Source: Duganella sp. BuS-21
Lineage (GTDB): Bacteria > Pseudomonadota > Gammaproteobacteria > Burkholderiales > Burkholderiaceae_D
Length of the DNA stretch: 64,000 bases
NCBI GenBank assembly: GCA_041874725.1
Contig: CP097466.1
Location: forward strand, 1-64,000
Direction: 5' to 3'
Part shown: positions 31,493 through 40,370 of the stretch, piece by piece
Layout of the letters: every line of letters begins with the position of its first letter
Position numbering within the stretch: the first letter of the stretch is position 1
The notes under the pieces: generated by a model
Told to the model about the DNA's origin: nothing
The model's input: only the letters and a program-made list of their open reading frames with translations
Database searches by the model: none
Made by a program: the position numbers and the translations under genes

Positions 31493-34400
31493 CCGATGCC
31501 GGTCGACAGCACACCAAGCAAATCTTCCGGCGTGATCTGCAAACCCTGCGTTTCGCCGCCGGCCAGCACGGCATCGGCGAGTCCCGCCTTGGCGCGCTGC
31601 AGTTCCTGGATTTTTTCCTCCAGGGTTCCCCTGGCGATCAGGCGATAGACAAATACCGGCTTGTCCTGGCCGATGCGCCAGGCGCGATCCGTGGCCTGGT
31701 TTTCCGCCGCCGGATTCCACCACGGGTCGTAGTGAATCACCGTGTCGGCCGCAGTCAGGTTCAGGCCGACCCCGCCGGCCTTCAGGCTGATCAGGAATAC
31801 CGGCACCTGTCCGCCCTGGAAAGCCTGCACTTGCGCGGCGCGGTCCTGCGTGTCCCCGGTCAGCAAGGCATACGGCACCTCGCGCGCGCGCAGTTCTTCC
31901 TCGATCAGCGCCAGCATGCTGGTGAACTGGGAAAACACCAGCAACTTGCGGCCCTCGTCCAGCAGTTCTTCGACCAGCTCCATCAGCACCTGCAGCTTGG
32001 CCGAAGCGGCCTCGGCTTTGCGCACGCCAGCGGTTTTTTTCAGCAGGCGCGGGTCGCAGCATACCTGGCGCAGCTTGAGCAGCGCATCCAGGATCACGAT
32101 CTGGCTGCGCGCCACGCCTTTGCGGGCGATCTCGTCGCGCACTTTCTTGTCCATCGCCAGGCGCACGGTTTCGTACAGGTCGCGCTGGGCGCCGTTCAGC
32201 TCCACCATGCGCACCATTTCCGTTTTCGGCGGCAGTTCCTTGGCGACGTGGTCCTTGGTACGCCGCAGCAGGAAGGGCTTGATGCGACGGATCAGGAAGG
32301 CATTGCGTTCGGCATCACCCTGTTTTTCGATCGGCTTGCGGAAGTTCGCGTTGAAGGTTTTTTCGTCGCCCAGCAGGCCTGGACTGAGGAAATGGAACTG
32401 CGCCCATAGCTCGCCCAAATGGTTTTGCACCGGCGTGCCGGTCAGGCACAGGCGGTGGGAGGCCTGCAGCAGGCCAGCCGTCTGCGCCGCCTTCGAGCGG
32501 TGGTTCTTGATGTATTGGGATTCGTCCAGGATCAACAGATGGAAGCGCTGCTGCCGCAGCAGCTCTTCGTCGCGCGGCAGCAGCGCGTAGGAGGTCAGCA
32601 CCAGGTCCGCCCGGGCGATGTCGCCGTAGCGCTGCTGACGGTCGGCACCGGTCAGTACGAGCACGCGCAGGCCGGGCGTGAAGCGTGCCGCTTCGGCCTG
32701 CCAGTTGTCCATCAGGCTGGTCGGCGCGACCACCAGCGCCGGCGTGGTCAGACGTCCCGCCTCTTTCTCGGTGAGAATGTGGCTGAGCGTCTGGATGGTC
32801 TTGCCCAGGCCCATGTCGTCGGCCAGGATACCGCCCAGGCCGTATTCACGCAAGAACTGCATCCACGCCAGGCCCTCAGCCTGATATTCCCGCAGGCTGG
32901 CCTGCAGCCCGGCAGGGCTGGGCACCATCTGCACCCGCTCGAACGCGGCCAGCTTGCGGCCCAGCGCGCGCAAACGTTCGCCGCCCAGCCAACGCAGCTG
33001 CGCATCCGTCTCCAGCTCGGCCAGGCGCGCGGCATCGAGCTGCGTCAGGCGCAGCGTGTCGCCGATGCGGTCAGTGAAGTACAACTCGCCCAAGGTGCGC
33101 AGGATGGGCTTGACGCGGCCCCAGGGCAGCGCCACCCGCACACCGTCGGGCAGCGACGCCAGCAGCGGCTCGTCGTCGGTGCGCGCCTCCAGCGCGGCCG
33201 GGGCGAAATCGCGCGGCGCCTGGCGGATCAGTTGCAGCAGCACCGGCAATAGCGGCACCGACACGCCGTTGACCACCACGCCGAGCTCCAGTTCCAGCCA
33301 GTCGCTGCCCGCGCTGTCGGCGCCATCGTCGACACGCGCATACCACTCGTCGACGTCGGCCAGGTCGAAACGGAAGCCTTCCATCAGCTCGATCTGCCAG
33401 CCTTGGGCGCGCAGCGACGGCAAGGCGCGGTCGATGAAATCGAGCCAGGCGCGCTCCGAGGCCTGTTGCACCGGTCCATGCGGGCCGCCGACCAGGCCTG
33501 GTTCAAAACCGGCCGCGCACACCGACACCCACGCGGCGGCCTCATCCTCCACGTGGCGCACAATGGTTTCCACGCCGGCATTGCTGATCCTGATCAGCTC
33601 CTGGCGCGGATCGGCGCTCACACGCTGCCCATCGTACTCGAACTCCACCAGACCGAAATCTGTCGGTCCTTCCACACCGCTTGCGCTGTGCAGGGTCAGT
33701 ACCGGCGTCGGGCGCAAGCCGCTGAGGGAGGTGCTCGCCGTTTGCGGCAGCGGCAGCAGCTCGGTTAATTCGCCCTCAAACATTTCCTGCGCAAACGACG
33801 CCGCATGGGACGGCGCCAATAGCGGCGCCCGCTCAATGATGTTCTGCCATTGAGGTAAAGGCAGCACCGCCAAAGCGGGGGGCAAGCCCAGCTGGCCGAG
33901 GTGCGCGTCCGCGAGGTAAAAAGGCGGTCTGGCGGCAATCACATGATCGACCGCCGAGCCGTCGTCCAATGCCCACCCCAGGCGCAGTCCTTCCTGTTCC
34001 GCACGCCATGCCAGGCGCCCGGCCCGGGCCGGCCCGGCTTTTAGCGGCACCAAGCCTGAACGCAGCGCGTCGCTGTCGGCGCCGAAGTACAGCACGCCGG
34101 CATTGACGGCCATCTCCAGCAAGCGGGCGGCGCCTTCGTGCAACAGTTCCGCTGCGGCAGCGCCCCAGATGTTGTTCAGCAGGCCAACAAACATCATCGC
34201 CATGCCTTGCTCTTCGGGGCGCGCATAGGCCGGCGGACTGTGCTGGAAGGCGTAAATGTCCTTGATTGTAGTGGCCGAGCGGATCACGCCGTCCGCAGCG
34301 ATTCTGCCCTTGCACAAGTGAAGGCGCAGTTGCGGCTTGCCAGGCTGCGGCATCAGCACATAGATCACCCTGGAATCGACTTTGCGGGCCGGCTTGGCTT

Positions 34401-34782
34401 CGCTACGCAGCCGGCGCGCGATACTGGCTTCGTAGGACAGATTGGCCAGCCATTGGGACATCTGGAACGGCAAGCCATCTGCCTGGTCATCGCCGCCGCG
34501 ATTCAATCCGGCGTCGCAGGCCGCCAACAGCACGGCGACCACGTGCTTGCAGTTGTAGCCCATCGGGCAGTTGCAATCACCGGCGAATTGCAAGGTTGAC
34601 CCTTGATACAGCAAGGTGATGGACTGCCGGTAGGAATTGGAATAACTTCCGCTGACTTTTCCTCGGAGAACTTTTCCGTCCGATTCCACGTTCAATACCA
34701 TCTTGGCGCGGTGATAGCTGGTGCCACGCATATAGGTGGCCGCGTCGAAACAGCGACGAACATCGTCTGGGGTATAGCGCAT
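31489..34782 (-). CDS. SWIM zinc-finger SNF2-family helicase/ATPase
   Basis: A 1097-residue RapA/SNF2-class DNA translocase. The N-terminal SWIM zinc finger (GDCNCPMGYNCKHVVAVLLA, C-x-C...C-x-H near 95-108) precedes a long variable region. The ATPase core has motif I ILADDMGLGKTIQTL, motif II LLILDESQYIKN, motif III LCLTGTPVQN, and the C-terminal helicase lobe with LLVFSQFTSMLALIEEEL, SLKAGGVGLNLTAADTVIHYDPWWNPA and ATDRAWRIGQDKPVFVYRL. Proteins of this class remodel protein-DNA complexes. Their bacterial function is poorly known, and some accompany defence genes. Here it converges with jetD, which is suggestive but not proof of a shared role. Confidence 0.93.
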   Translation of the reverse strand: MRYTPDDVRRCFDAATYMRGTSYHRAKMVLNVESDGKVLRGKVSGSYSNSYRQSITLLYQGSTLQFAGDCNCPMGYNCKHVVAVLLAACDAGLNRGGDDQADGLPFQMSQWLANLSYEASIARRLRSEAKPARKVDSRVIYVLMPQPGKPQLRLHLCKGRIAADGVIRSATTIKDIYAFQHSPPAYARPEEQGMAMMFVGLLNNIWGAAAAELLHEGAARLLEMAVNAGVLYFGADSDALRSGLVPLKAGPARAGRLAWRAEQEGLRLGWALDDGSAVDHVIAARPPFYLADAHLGQLGLPPALAVLPLPQWQNIIERAPLLAPSHAASFAQEMFEGELTELLPLPQTASTSLSGLRPTPVLTLHSASGVEGPTDFGLVEFEYDGQRVSADPRQELIRISNAGVETIVRHVEDEAAAWVSVCAAGFEPGLVGGPHGPVQQASERAWLDFIDRALPSLRAQGWQIELMEGFRFDLADVDEWYARVDDGADSAGSDWLELELGVVVNGVSVPLLPVLLQLIRQAPRDFAPAALEARTDDEPLLASLPDGVRVALPWGRVKPILRTLGELYFTDRIGDTLRLTQLDAARLAELETDAQLRWLGGERLRALGRKLAAFERVQMVPSPAGLQASLREYQAEGLAWMQFLREYGLGGILADDMGLGKTIQTLSHILTEKEAGRLTTPALVVAPTSLMDNWQAEAARFTPGLRVLVLTGADRQQRYGDIARADLVLTSYALLPRDEELLRQQRFHLLILDESQYIKNHRSKAAQTAGLLQASHRLCLTGTPVQNHLGELWAQFHFLSPGLLGDEKTFNANFRKPIEKQGDAERNAFLIRRIKPFLLRRTKDHVAKELPPKTEMVRMVELNGAQRDLYETVRLAMDKKVRDEIARKGVARSQIVILDALLKLRQVCCDPRLLKKTAGVRKAEAASAKLQVLMELVEELLDEGRKLLVFSQFTSMLALIEEELRAREVPYALLTGDTQDRAAQVQAFQGGQVPVFLISLKAGGVGLNLTAADTVIHYDPWWNPAAENQATDRAWRIGQDKPVFVYRLIARGTLEEKIQELQRAKAGLADAVLAGGETQGLQITPEDLLGVLSTGIG

Positions 34783-34843
34783 GGGAAAACGGCGACCGCA
34801 AAGTTAAGCAGCCGCTATTATCGTTGATCGTGCGCGGGCGTGA

Positions 34844-35752
34844 TTAACGCGTGATGCGCTCCCAGCCCTCTTTCACCGCGTCCTTGAACTTGTCCCAAGT
34901 CGACTGCGGGTTGCGGCGTTCCCACGTGACTTGCAGCTCGGACTCCACCTCGCCCCACGGCTTGTCCTTGTAGCCGGGATTGCCGGCCATGGACTCGCCG
35001 TAGCGGTAGGCCGGGTCGTATTCCTGGTAGGTGCCGCCAGTGTAGGTTTTTTCCCAGTGCGAGCGGAAGTAGTCGTCTTCGGCTTGTTCGTTACCGGTCA
35101 GGATGTTCATGGTGTCCTGGTTGATGCCGGCGTTGCGCGGGTAGATGCGCATGCCGCTGCGCTGCACGGTGTTCTGGATGTCGGCCACCGCTTCGGCCGC
35201 TGCCGGCGGCATGCCTCCGACAACGTCTCCGCGCTGCATCGAGCCAGGTACCAGCGGCGCCTGTTCGGAGCGCGCGAACACCACCGCGTCTTCACGCTGA
35301 CGGATGCCGTGTTGTTCCGGCGCGCTTTGCTGCGCACCGATGCTGCTCTGCTGCATGCGCGTGCTTCCCAACAGCGCGTCCGCACCCCAGCCGCTGGCCC
35401 GCCACATGGTTTCGTGTTCGTCGATATCGATCGGGTTGAAGTCTTCGATGATGTCGGCGGCCCGCTCGGCCGCCTCCAGGGTGGTGGTGTCCAGCGCCAG
35501 CACCGTATGGCCACGGTTGAGCGCTTCGGCGTAGACGTGGCGGTCGGCGTGGTCCTTGCCGATCATTTCACTGAACAGTTGCTTGACGTTGCCCAGGATG
35601 GACGCATCGTCGTTGATGCGCGCGGTGCCGGCCACGCTACCCGAATCGTGGATCTGGATGCTATCGACATCGTAGCCATTGTGGACCAGTTCGTCCTTGG
35701 CCAGATGGGCCTCGGCACGGGTTTCAAATACGGCGGCGAGTGTGTGGGTCAT
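34844..35752 (-). CDS. Hypothetical stress-type protein
   Basis: A 302-residue protein. Residues 1-110 (THTLAAVFETRAEAHLAKDELVHNGYDVDSIQI...VLALDTTTLEAAERAADIIEDF) look like the ferredoxin-like fold of the general stress protein 17M / DUF1269 type. The middle is low complexity (Gln/Ser/Ala). The C-terminal part (DDYFRSHWEKTY...YDPAYRYGESMAGNPGYKDKPWGEVESEL...WDKFKDAVKEGWERI) is a conserved block seen in uncharacterised betaproteobacterial proteins. No signal peptide, so probably cytoplasmic. Divergent from the solute-binding gene at 35926, across a 173-bp gap. Function unknown. Confidence 0.7.
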   Translation of the reverse strand: MTHTLAAVFETRAEAHLAKDELVHNGYDVDSIQIHDSGSVAGTARINDDASILGNVKQLFSEMIGKDHADRHVYAEALNRGHTVLALDTTTLEAAERAADIIEDFNPIDIDEHETMWRASGWGADALLGSTRMQQSSIGAQQSAPEQHGIRQREDAVVFARSEQAPLVPGSMQRGDVVGGMPPAAAEAVADIQNTVQRSGMRIYPRNAGINQDTMNILTGNEQAEDDYFRSHWEKTYTGGTYQEYDPAYRYGESMAGNPGYKDKPWGEVESELQVTWERRNPQSTWDKFKDAVKEGWERITR

Positions 35753-35925
35753 GATGAACTCCTGATGAGAGACGGATCGCCTCAGTCTAAAATGTCTGTC
35801 AAGATGCCAGCGCCCGTTTGCCTAAAAGCAAGCTCTACGGGGTAATGGCGCGTTTCGGCCTAAGAATGCCACCAGCGCACCGGCCTGCCTGTGCGTCGCC
35901 GAACATTCGGCGGCTATAATGTGGC

Positions 35926-36651
35926 ATGCCCTCTCTCATCCGCCCTCTCAGCCTCGCTTTGTGCATGACCTCCGCCTGTGCGTTTGCCGGGCCGGGTGAG
36001 CTGGTGATGCTGGCGCCGCTCGACCAGGCCATGCCGATCGTGCGCTTCCAGAATGGCGCCATCAGCGGCGGCATCGTCAAGGACGTGGGTGACCTGCTGG
36101 CCCAGCGCCTGGGCCGCCGCGCCGTCTACCTGAATGCCGATTCGCCCGACGTCATGCCGGCACTGAGCAGCGGCCGGGCCGACGCCATGTGCTACGTCAC
36201 GCCGTTCTGGATCGACGGCGACTACAACTGGAGTCCGCCCATGCTGCCGGACGCCGAGATGATCGCCGCCCGCAGCGATGCGCCGCATCTGAGTTCACTC
36301 AAGGATTTGAAGGACAAGCCGGTCGGCACGGTGGTCGGCTATCGCTACCAGCGCGTGGAGCAGGTGCTGGGCAAGCGCTTCAAGCGCGTGGATGCGGCCA
36401 ATATGGACAAGAACATCCAGCAGATGGTGGCCGGCAAAGTACCGTACACGATGATCAGCGAGGCCACGCTCAACTACCAGCAGCGCATCAATCCCGGCCT
36501 GCAGGTGCGCGCCGATCTGCTGTTCTCGTCGTACAAGACGCAATGCGCGTTCTCGCAGAAGTCCGCCATCCCGTTCGATGACGTCAGCAAGGCGATCGAT
36601 ACGCTGCTGAAGGATGGCAGCATCGACCAAATCATGGCGCGCTACCGCTAA
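35926..36651 (+). CDS. Periplasmic solute-binding protein (SBP family 3-like)
   Basis: A 241-residue exported protein with a signal peptide (MPSLIRPLSLALCMTSACAFA, cleavage near 21) and the family-3 periplasmic binding fold: GGIVKDVGDLLAQRLGRRAVYL, LSSGRADAMCYVTPFW, SLKDLKDKPVGTVVGYRYQRVEQVL, AIDTLLKDGSIDQIMARYR at the end. These proteins bind amino acids or related polar ligands for an ABC importer or a sensor. No permease or ATPase gene is adjacent, so it may be an orphan or serve signalling. It converges on fccB with a 7-bp gap. Confidence 0.8.
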   Translation: MPSLIRPLSLALCMTSACAFAGPGELVMLAPLDQAMPIVRFQNGAISGGIVKDVGDLLAQRLGRRAVYLNADSPDVMPALSSGRADAMCYVTPFWIDGDYNWSPPMLPDAEMIAARSDAPHLSSLKDLKDKPVGTVVGYRYQRVEQVLGKRFKRVDAANMDKNIQQMVAGKVPYTMISEATLNYQQRINPGLQVRADLLFSSYKTQCAFSQKSAIPFDDVSKAIDTLLKDGSIDQIMARYR

Positions 36652-36658
36652 TCCCTCG

Positions 36659-37930
36659 CTAGCCCAGCGTATCGGCCCAGATATTGCGGGCCCAGTTCAT
36701 CGCATACTCCCCTTCCAGCGCGCTGGCGGCCGCCGACACGCCGCCCGATCCCGGCACCACCAGCAGGGTTTTCTTGTCGGCGTCGTAGGCGTGGACGGAG
36801 GCGACGTGGATCACGTCCGTGTCGGAGACGAAGCTGTAGCAGGTGTTGGTCAGCATCGGCTGCGCGTAGGGTGCGCGGCCGTTGAGCAGGTCCACCACGG
36901 CGGCGGCGCACACCTTGGCGTGCTGGTTGGCCATATGGGCGGACTTGGGCATCAACGGCGCCACGGCGATGGCATCGCCCAGCACATGGATGTTCTTCGC
37001 CTGCGTCGATTCGAAACTGAGGAAGTCCACGCCGCACCAGCGCGCGTTGGCGTTGGCCAGCCCCGTTTGCACGGCGATGCCGCCGGCGCGCTGTGGCGGG
37101 ATTACGTTCAGCACCTGGGCCTGGACTTTGTCGCCCAGTTCGGAGATGGCGGTGCGGTTGGCGGCATCCACGTCGGCGGTGCGGAAGGATGGACGGTATT
37201 CGATGATGTTCCCGTAGCGTTCCTTCCAGATGCGCTTGAACAGCGCGCCCTTGGAGACCACGTCGTCGTTGGCGTCCAGGATGAGGACTTTGGATTTTGC
37301 TTTGTGGCGGCTGAAGTAGAAGGCCACTTGCGATGCGCGTTCGTAGGGGCCGGGCGGGCAGCGGTAGGGTGCGGGCGGGATGGTCATGGCGAAGATACCG
37401 CCGTCCGGCATGGCTTGCAGTTGCGCGCGCAGGGCGGTGGTTTGCGCGCCGGCTTTCCAGGCGTGCAGGATGTTTTCGTGCGCACCGGGTTTGAGCATGC
37501 CGGGAAGCTGGTCCCACATGAAGTCCACGCCGGGGGAGACGATCAGGCGGTCGTAGTGCAGCGTCTGGCCACCGGCCAGCGCCAGCGCGCGTTTGTCGGC
37601 GTTGATGCGGGTGACGGTGTCGCGCAGGATGCGCACACCGTGTTTGTCTTTCAGCGCGTTGATGGACAGGGTAAGGTCGCCGATCTGGCGCGAGCCGCCC
37701 AGCACCAGGTTGGAGAGTGGGCAGGAGATGAAGCTGGCGTTGGGTTCGATCAGGGTGACGTCGATGGCGTGGCCGCTCCACAGGCGGATGTAGCGGGCGG
37801 CGGTGGCGCCGCCGTAGCCGCCGCCGATGACCACTACTTGTGGTTTGGCCTGGCCGGTGATGGTGGTGCAGCCGGCGATGAGCGCACCGGCGGCGCTGGC
37901 GCCGGCCTGAATGAATTGGCGGCGCTTCAT
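36659..37930 (-). CDS. fccB: Flavocytochrome c sulfide dehydrogenase, flavoprotein subunit
   Basis: A 423-residue FAD protein that oxidises sulfide to sulfur in the periplasm and passes electrons to the haem subunit FccA. The twin-arginine signal MKRRQFIQAGASAAGALIAG suggests folded export. The Rossmann motif VVVIGGGYGGATAARYI follows. Later come the conserved SCPLSNLVLGG segment, the YDRLIVSPGVDFMW strand, and the HVLGDAI(A)...PKSAHMANQHAKV FAD-binding end. It overlaps fccA by 4 bases (ATGA). With the sox genes immediately upstream on the same strand it indicates oxidation of reduced sulfur compounds. Confidence 0.92.
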   Translation of the reverse strand: MKRRQFIQAGASAAGALIAGCTTITGQAKPQVVVIGGGYGGATAARYIRLWSGHAIDVTLIEPNASFISCPLSNLVLGGSRQIGDLTLSINALKDKHGVRILRDTVTRINADKRALALAGGQTLHYDRLIVSPGVDFMWDQLPGMLKPGAHENILHAWKAGAQTTALRAQLQAMPDGGIFAMTIPPAPYRCPPGPYERASQVAFYFSRHKAKSKVLILDANDDVVSKGALFKRIWKERYGNIIEYRPSFRTADVDAANRTAISELGDKVQAQVLNVIPPQRAGGIAVQTGLANANARWCGVDFLSFESTQAKNIHVLGDAIAVAPLMPKSAHMANQHAKVCAAAVVDLLNGRAPYAQPMLTNTCYSFVSDTDVIHVASVHAYDADKKTLLVVPGSGGVSAAASALEGEYAMNWARNIWADTLG

Positions 37931-38235
37931 TTGGCGGGCTCCTTTTGCGCGGCGAAGTAGGCTGCCAATTGTTCGATTTGTTCGTCGGTGTAACCTTTGG
38001 CGAGTTGGGTCATGATGGTGGCTTCGCGCTTGCCGGTTTTAAAGGCGTGCAGGGCGGCGGAGAGGGTTTGCCGGGGTTGGCCGGCCAGGGGTGGGAGGGT
38101 GCTGCCTTGAGTGGCGCCGGCGGTGCCGTGGCAGGCGGCGCAGGTGGCGGCCAAGCGCGCTCCGGGTGATGGTTCGGCGGCCCGCGCCAACCCCGGCGCG
38201 GTGATGAGTGCGATGATTAGCATACGTTTAAACAT
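37927..38235 (-). CDS. fccA: Flavocytochrome c cytochrome subunit
   Basis: A 102-residue monohaem c-type cytochrome with a signal peptide (MFKRMLIIALITAPGLARAAE), the haem site CAACHG near 34-39 and an axial Met candidate in EATIMTQLAKGYTDEQIEQLAAYFA. It is the expected partner of FccB, which starts within its last codons. Single-haem FccA of this length is common outside the purple sulfur bacteria. Confidence 0.88.
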   Translation of the reverse strand: MFKRMLIIALITAPGLARAAEPSPGARLAATCAACHGTAGATQGSTLPPLAGQPRQTLSAALHAFKTGKREATIMTQLAKGYTDEQIEQLAAYFAAQKEPAK

Positions 38236-38298
38236 GGCCGCTACTCCCTTTGATTGAGACGTGGACCCCGCAAACCGGATACCGGGGGCCGGCCCACT

Positions 38299-38359
38299 GG
38301 GCCGGCGGGGCGCAGCCCCTATCCCGGACCTCGGGCCGGCGGGGCGAAGCCCCTATCCC
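38299..38359. repeat. Tandem 27-bp direct repeat between soxA and fccA
   Basis: GGGCCGGCGGGGCGCAGCCC begins at 38299 and again at 38333 (one mismatch, C to A), each unit 27 bp and ending CTATCCC, start-to-start distance 34 bp. A GGTCAGACCCC palindrome follows at 38367-38377. The 171-bp gap between soxA and fccA contains no other feature; it may form RNA structure that tunes fcc relative to sox expression. Confidence 0.75.
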
Positions 38360-38406
38360 TGCCCCTGGTCAGACCCCTTTTTGCCGCAGTGCGGGTTGGC
38401 GGCTTG

Positions 38407-39162
38407 CTAGGGCCGCACCCCCGGTGATTCGATTTTCATTCCCGTGTCGCGCACCGCCAGCCAGGCTTCCAGCTCCACCAGTTCCTTCGCGCCGAAATGG
38501 GGCACATCGGCGCGCACGCCGCTCATGCAGTTGCGCAGGCGTCGCTGCAGTGACCCCATGCCCTGCCACTCCAGCCGATAGATCGGGTAGGCGCTGGCAT
38601 GGGCTTGCGGGATGGTACTTCCAGCCAGTCGCTTTCCCCATTGCTGATCGTGACACTGCGCGCACGATAGATTCAGCTGCCCTAAACGCTGGAAGTACTG
38701 CTGCTTGCCACGTGCCGCCGCCGCTTGCGTAGAGGCGTCCAGCGATGGGGTCACCAACATGCCGCGCGACTGCATCGCCACATACGCCTCCATGCCGAGC
38801 AGCTCCTCGCTCTCCAGCTTCCACGACACCGCCTGCTGCTTGCGCTCGCGGCAGATGTTGATGCGCTGGCTCAGGTTGACCACCTTCCCGCTGCCCGCAT
38901 CCAGCGCCGGATAGCGCGCCGCCACGCCGCGCATGCCGGTGCGCGCATCGCCGTGGCAGCTGGCGCAGGATTTGGCGCTGCCGCCTGCGATGGCGTTCCA
39001 TTGCGCCTCCCCTGCAGCGCTCCATAGCATGGCCGGGTTCTGCGCATCGTCGCGCTGCATGGCTTGCATGGCTGGACTCATGAACTCCGTGCCGGAGCGG
39101 CGCTCGTCCGCCGCCAGCGCCACGCTGGCAAGCAGCAGACAGGCCAGCAGCAGGCGCTTCAT
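38407..39162 (-). CDS. soxA: Sulfur-oxidation dihaem cytochrome SoxA
   Basis: With SoxX, forms the cytochrome that oxidatively couples thiosulfate to the carrier SoxYZ. 251 residues, with signal peptide MKRLLLACLLLASVALAADE, two CxxCH haem sites (CASCHGDARTGM near 66-70 and CAQCHDQQWGKR near 165-169) and the C-terminal Cys of RLRNCMSGVRAD, the family's cysteine haem ligand. Both haem sites are kept, as in the dihaem SoxA class. The start overlaps the soxZ stop by 4 bases. Confidence 0.93.
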   Translation of the reverse strand: MKRLLLACLLLASVALAADERRSGTEFMSPAMQAMQRDDAQNPAMLWSAAGEAQWNAIAGGSAKSCASCHGDARTGMRGVAARYPALDAGSGKVVNLSQRINICRERKQQAVSWKLESEELLGMEAYVAMQSRGMLVTPSLDASTQAAAARGKQQYFQRLGQLNLSCAQCHDQQWGKRLAGSTIPQAHASAYPIYRLEWQGMGSLQRRLRNCMSGVRADVPHFGAKELVELEAWLAVRDTGMKIESPGVRP

Positions 39163-39485
39163 GTTGCACTCACCGTCAAAGTCATCGTTTCGGTGTGGGT
39201 AAAGCCGTTGTCACCGTCCCATTTGAATTCCAGCGTGCCGCTCTCCGTCGCCTGCGTGAAGAAAGCGATGTAGGGATGGGCGGATATCGCCTGGTGCAGC
39301 TCTGCACCGAAGACTTGCTCGCCGTTGTAGCGACAAACAAAGCTGCGGATGATGTCGCGCGCCAGCAGCCTGCCGTCCGCGCCGACGCGGTAGCCGGTTT
39401 CCATCGGGTGGCCGATCAGCGCGCGGATTTCGATTACTTCGCCGCGCTTTGCGGTGGCTGGCATGTGGATCAGGGCGCGGGCCAT
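39159..39485 (-). CDS. soxZ: Sulfur-oxidation carrier subunit SoxZ
   Basis: A 108-residue immunoglobulin-like partner of SoxY; the SoxYZ heterodimer carries the sulfur substrate. The start is MARALIHMPATAKRGEVIEIRALIGHPMETGYR at 39485; GHPMETG and the ending KWDGDNGFTHTETMTLTV are typical of SoxZ. There is no signal peptide, as usual, because it is exported bound to SoxY. The ATG shares one base with the soxY TGA (ATGA arrangement), so translation is coupled. Confidence 0.92.
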   Translation of the reverse strand: MARALIHMPATAKRGEVIEIRALIGHPMETGYRVGADGRLLARDIIRSFVCRYNGEQVFGAELHQAISAHPYIAFFTQATESGTLEFKWDGDNGFTHTETMTLTVSAT

Positions 39486-39925
39486 CAGGGAGCCTCGCCT
39501 TCTATGCACGCCGCCAGCGCGACGATGACATCCACGCCGTGCGACCAGTAGCTACCGTCGCTCATGCGGGCGACGGCCATCAGGCGTTGCGATGTCGCCA
39601 AACGGATCCGGGTCGCGACTTCGGCCTTGCCGCTGCGTGGGCCGAGCGTGAACACCGCCACCTCGGTCTGCGGATTGCGTTCGGTGAAAATGGCGATGGC
39701 GCGCACGTTTTCCGCTGCGCCTTCCACCGACACAGTAAGCGGAACGGCGTTGCCGTTGTCGATCAGTTGGGCGATGTCGAATTTGACTTTGCCGGGCTGC
39801 GGTTTGACTCCGCCGGTGAAGATGTTGATGGCGGCCGCCATCTCCGCTGGCGTGGCCGATGCGGGGCGGACCAGCGCCAGCATCGCCATGCCCGCGCCAG
39901 CGACGAGCAGGTCGCGGCGCTTCAC
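39485..39925 (-). CDS. soxY: Sulfur-oxidation carrier SoxY with atypical C-terminus
   Basis: The subunit whose C-terminal Cys binds the sulfur substrate. A GTG start at 39925 overlaps the soxX stop by 4 bases and gives 146 residues with a twin-arginine-like signal KRRDLLVAGAGMAMLALVRPASA; an ATG 30 bases earlier is also possible. The immunoglobulin-like body is recognisable (INIFTGGVKPQPGKVKFDIAQLIDNGNAVP). The usual swinging arm ends GGCGG; here the protein ends VIVALAACIEGEAP, keeping one Cys but not the flanking glycines and with four more residues after the motif. That could change which partner enzymes accept it. Confidence 0.85.
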   Translation of the reverse strand: MKRRDLLVAGAGMAMLALVRPASATPAEMAAAINIFTGGVKPQPGKVKFDIAQLIDNGNAVPLTVSVEGAAENVRAIAIFTERNPQTEVAVFTLGPRSGKAEVATRIRLATSQRLMAVARMSDGSYWSHGVDVIVALAACIEGEAP

Positions 39926-40368
39926 TGGACTGGCTCCTTCAATGTTTGCAGCCATGCGATCACGTCTTCGATCTGCTGCGCGGTGAGGATGGTTTTGCCC
40001 TGGTAGGCGGCCGCCACGCGGGTCAGGCCTTCGGTCTTGTAGTAGGAGGGCATGATGGTGGCAGGGTTGAAGTGGCTGGCGTCCACGATGCGCAGGCGTA
40101 GTTGTGCGGCGGTCCAGCGTTGGCCGGCGCCTTGCAGGTCTGGCGCGAGATTGCCTTGAAAGCGTTCTTCAGGAATGGGCCCGGTGTGGCACAGCAGGCA
40201 GAGGCTGAGCTGGCGATTGGCCACGATGGCGCGGCCGCGCGCTGGGTCGCCCGGGGCTGCGCCGGGCAGTGGCGACGCGATGCCGTCGGCGGCGGCGGCA
40301 GCAGGCAACAGCGCGGCAAGAGCCAGCGCTGTCGCTGCCCTGCCGCGCCAACGCCAGCGCCTTGCCAT
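39922..40368 (-). CDS. soxX: Sulfur-oxidation cytochrome SoxX
   Basis: A 148-residue monohaem cytochrome, partner of SoxA. It has a signal peptide rich in Ala/Leu (ATALALAALLPAAAAAD), the haem site LCLLCHTGPIPEERFQGNLAPDL and the axial-Met region NPATIMPSYYKTEGL, all typical of SoxX, and ends TAQQIEDVIAWLQTL. It begins 2 bases after the iorB stop, so the sox genes are transcribed together with the upstream molybdenum hydroxylase genes. Confidence 0.92.
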   Translation of the reverse strand: MARRWRWRGRAATALALAALLPAAAAADGIASPLPGAAPGDPARGRAIVANRQLSLCLLCHTGPIPEERFQGNLAPDLQGAGQRWTAAQLRLRIVDASHFNPATIMPSYYKTEGLTRVAAAYQGKTILTAQQIEDVIAWLQTLKEPVQ

Positions 40369-40370
40369 GG

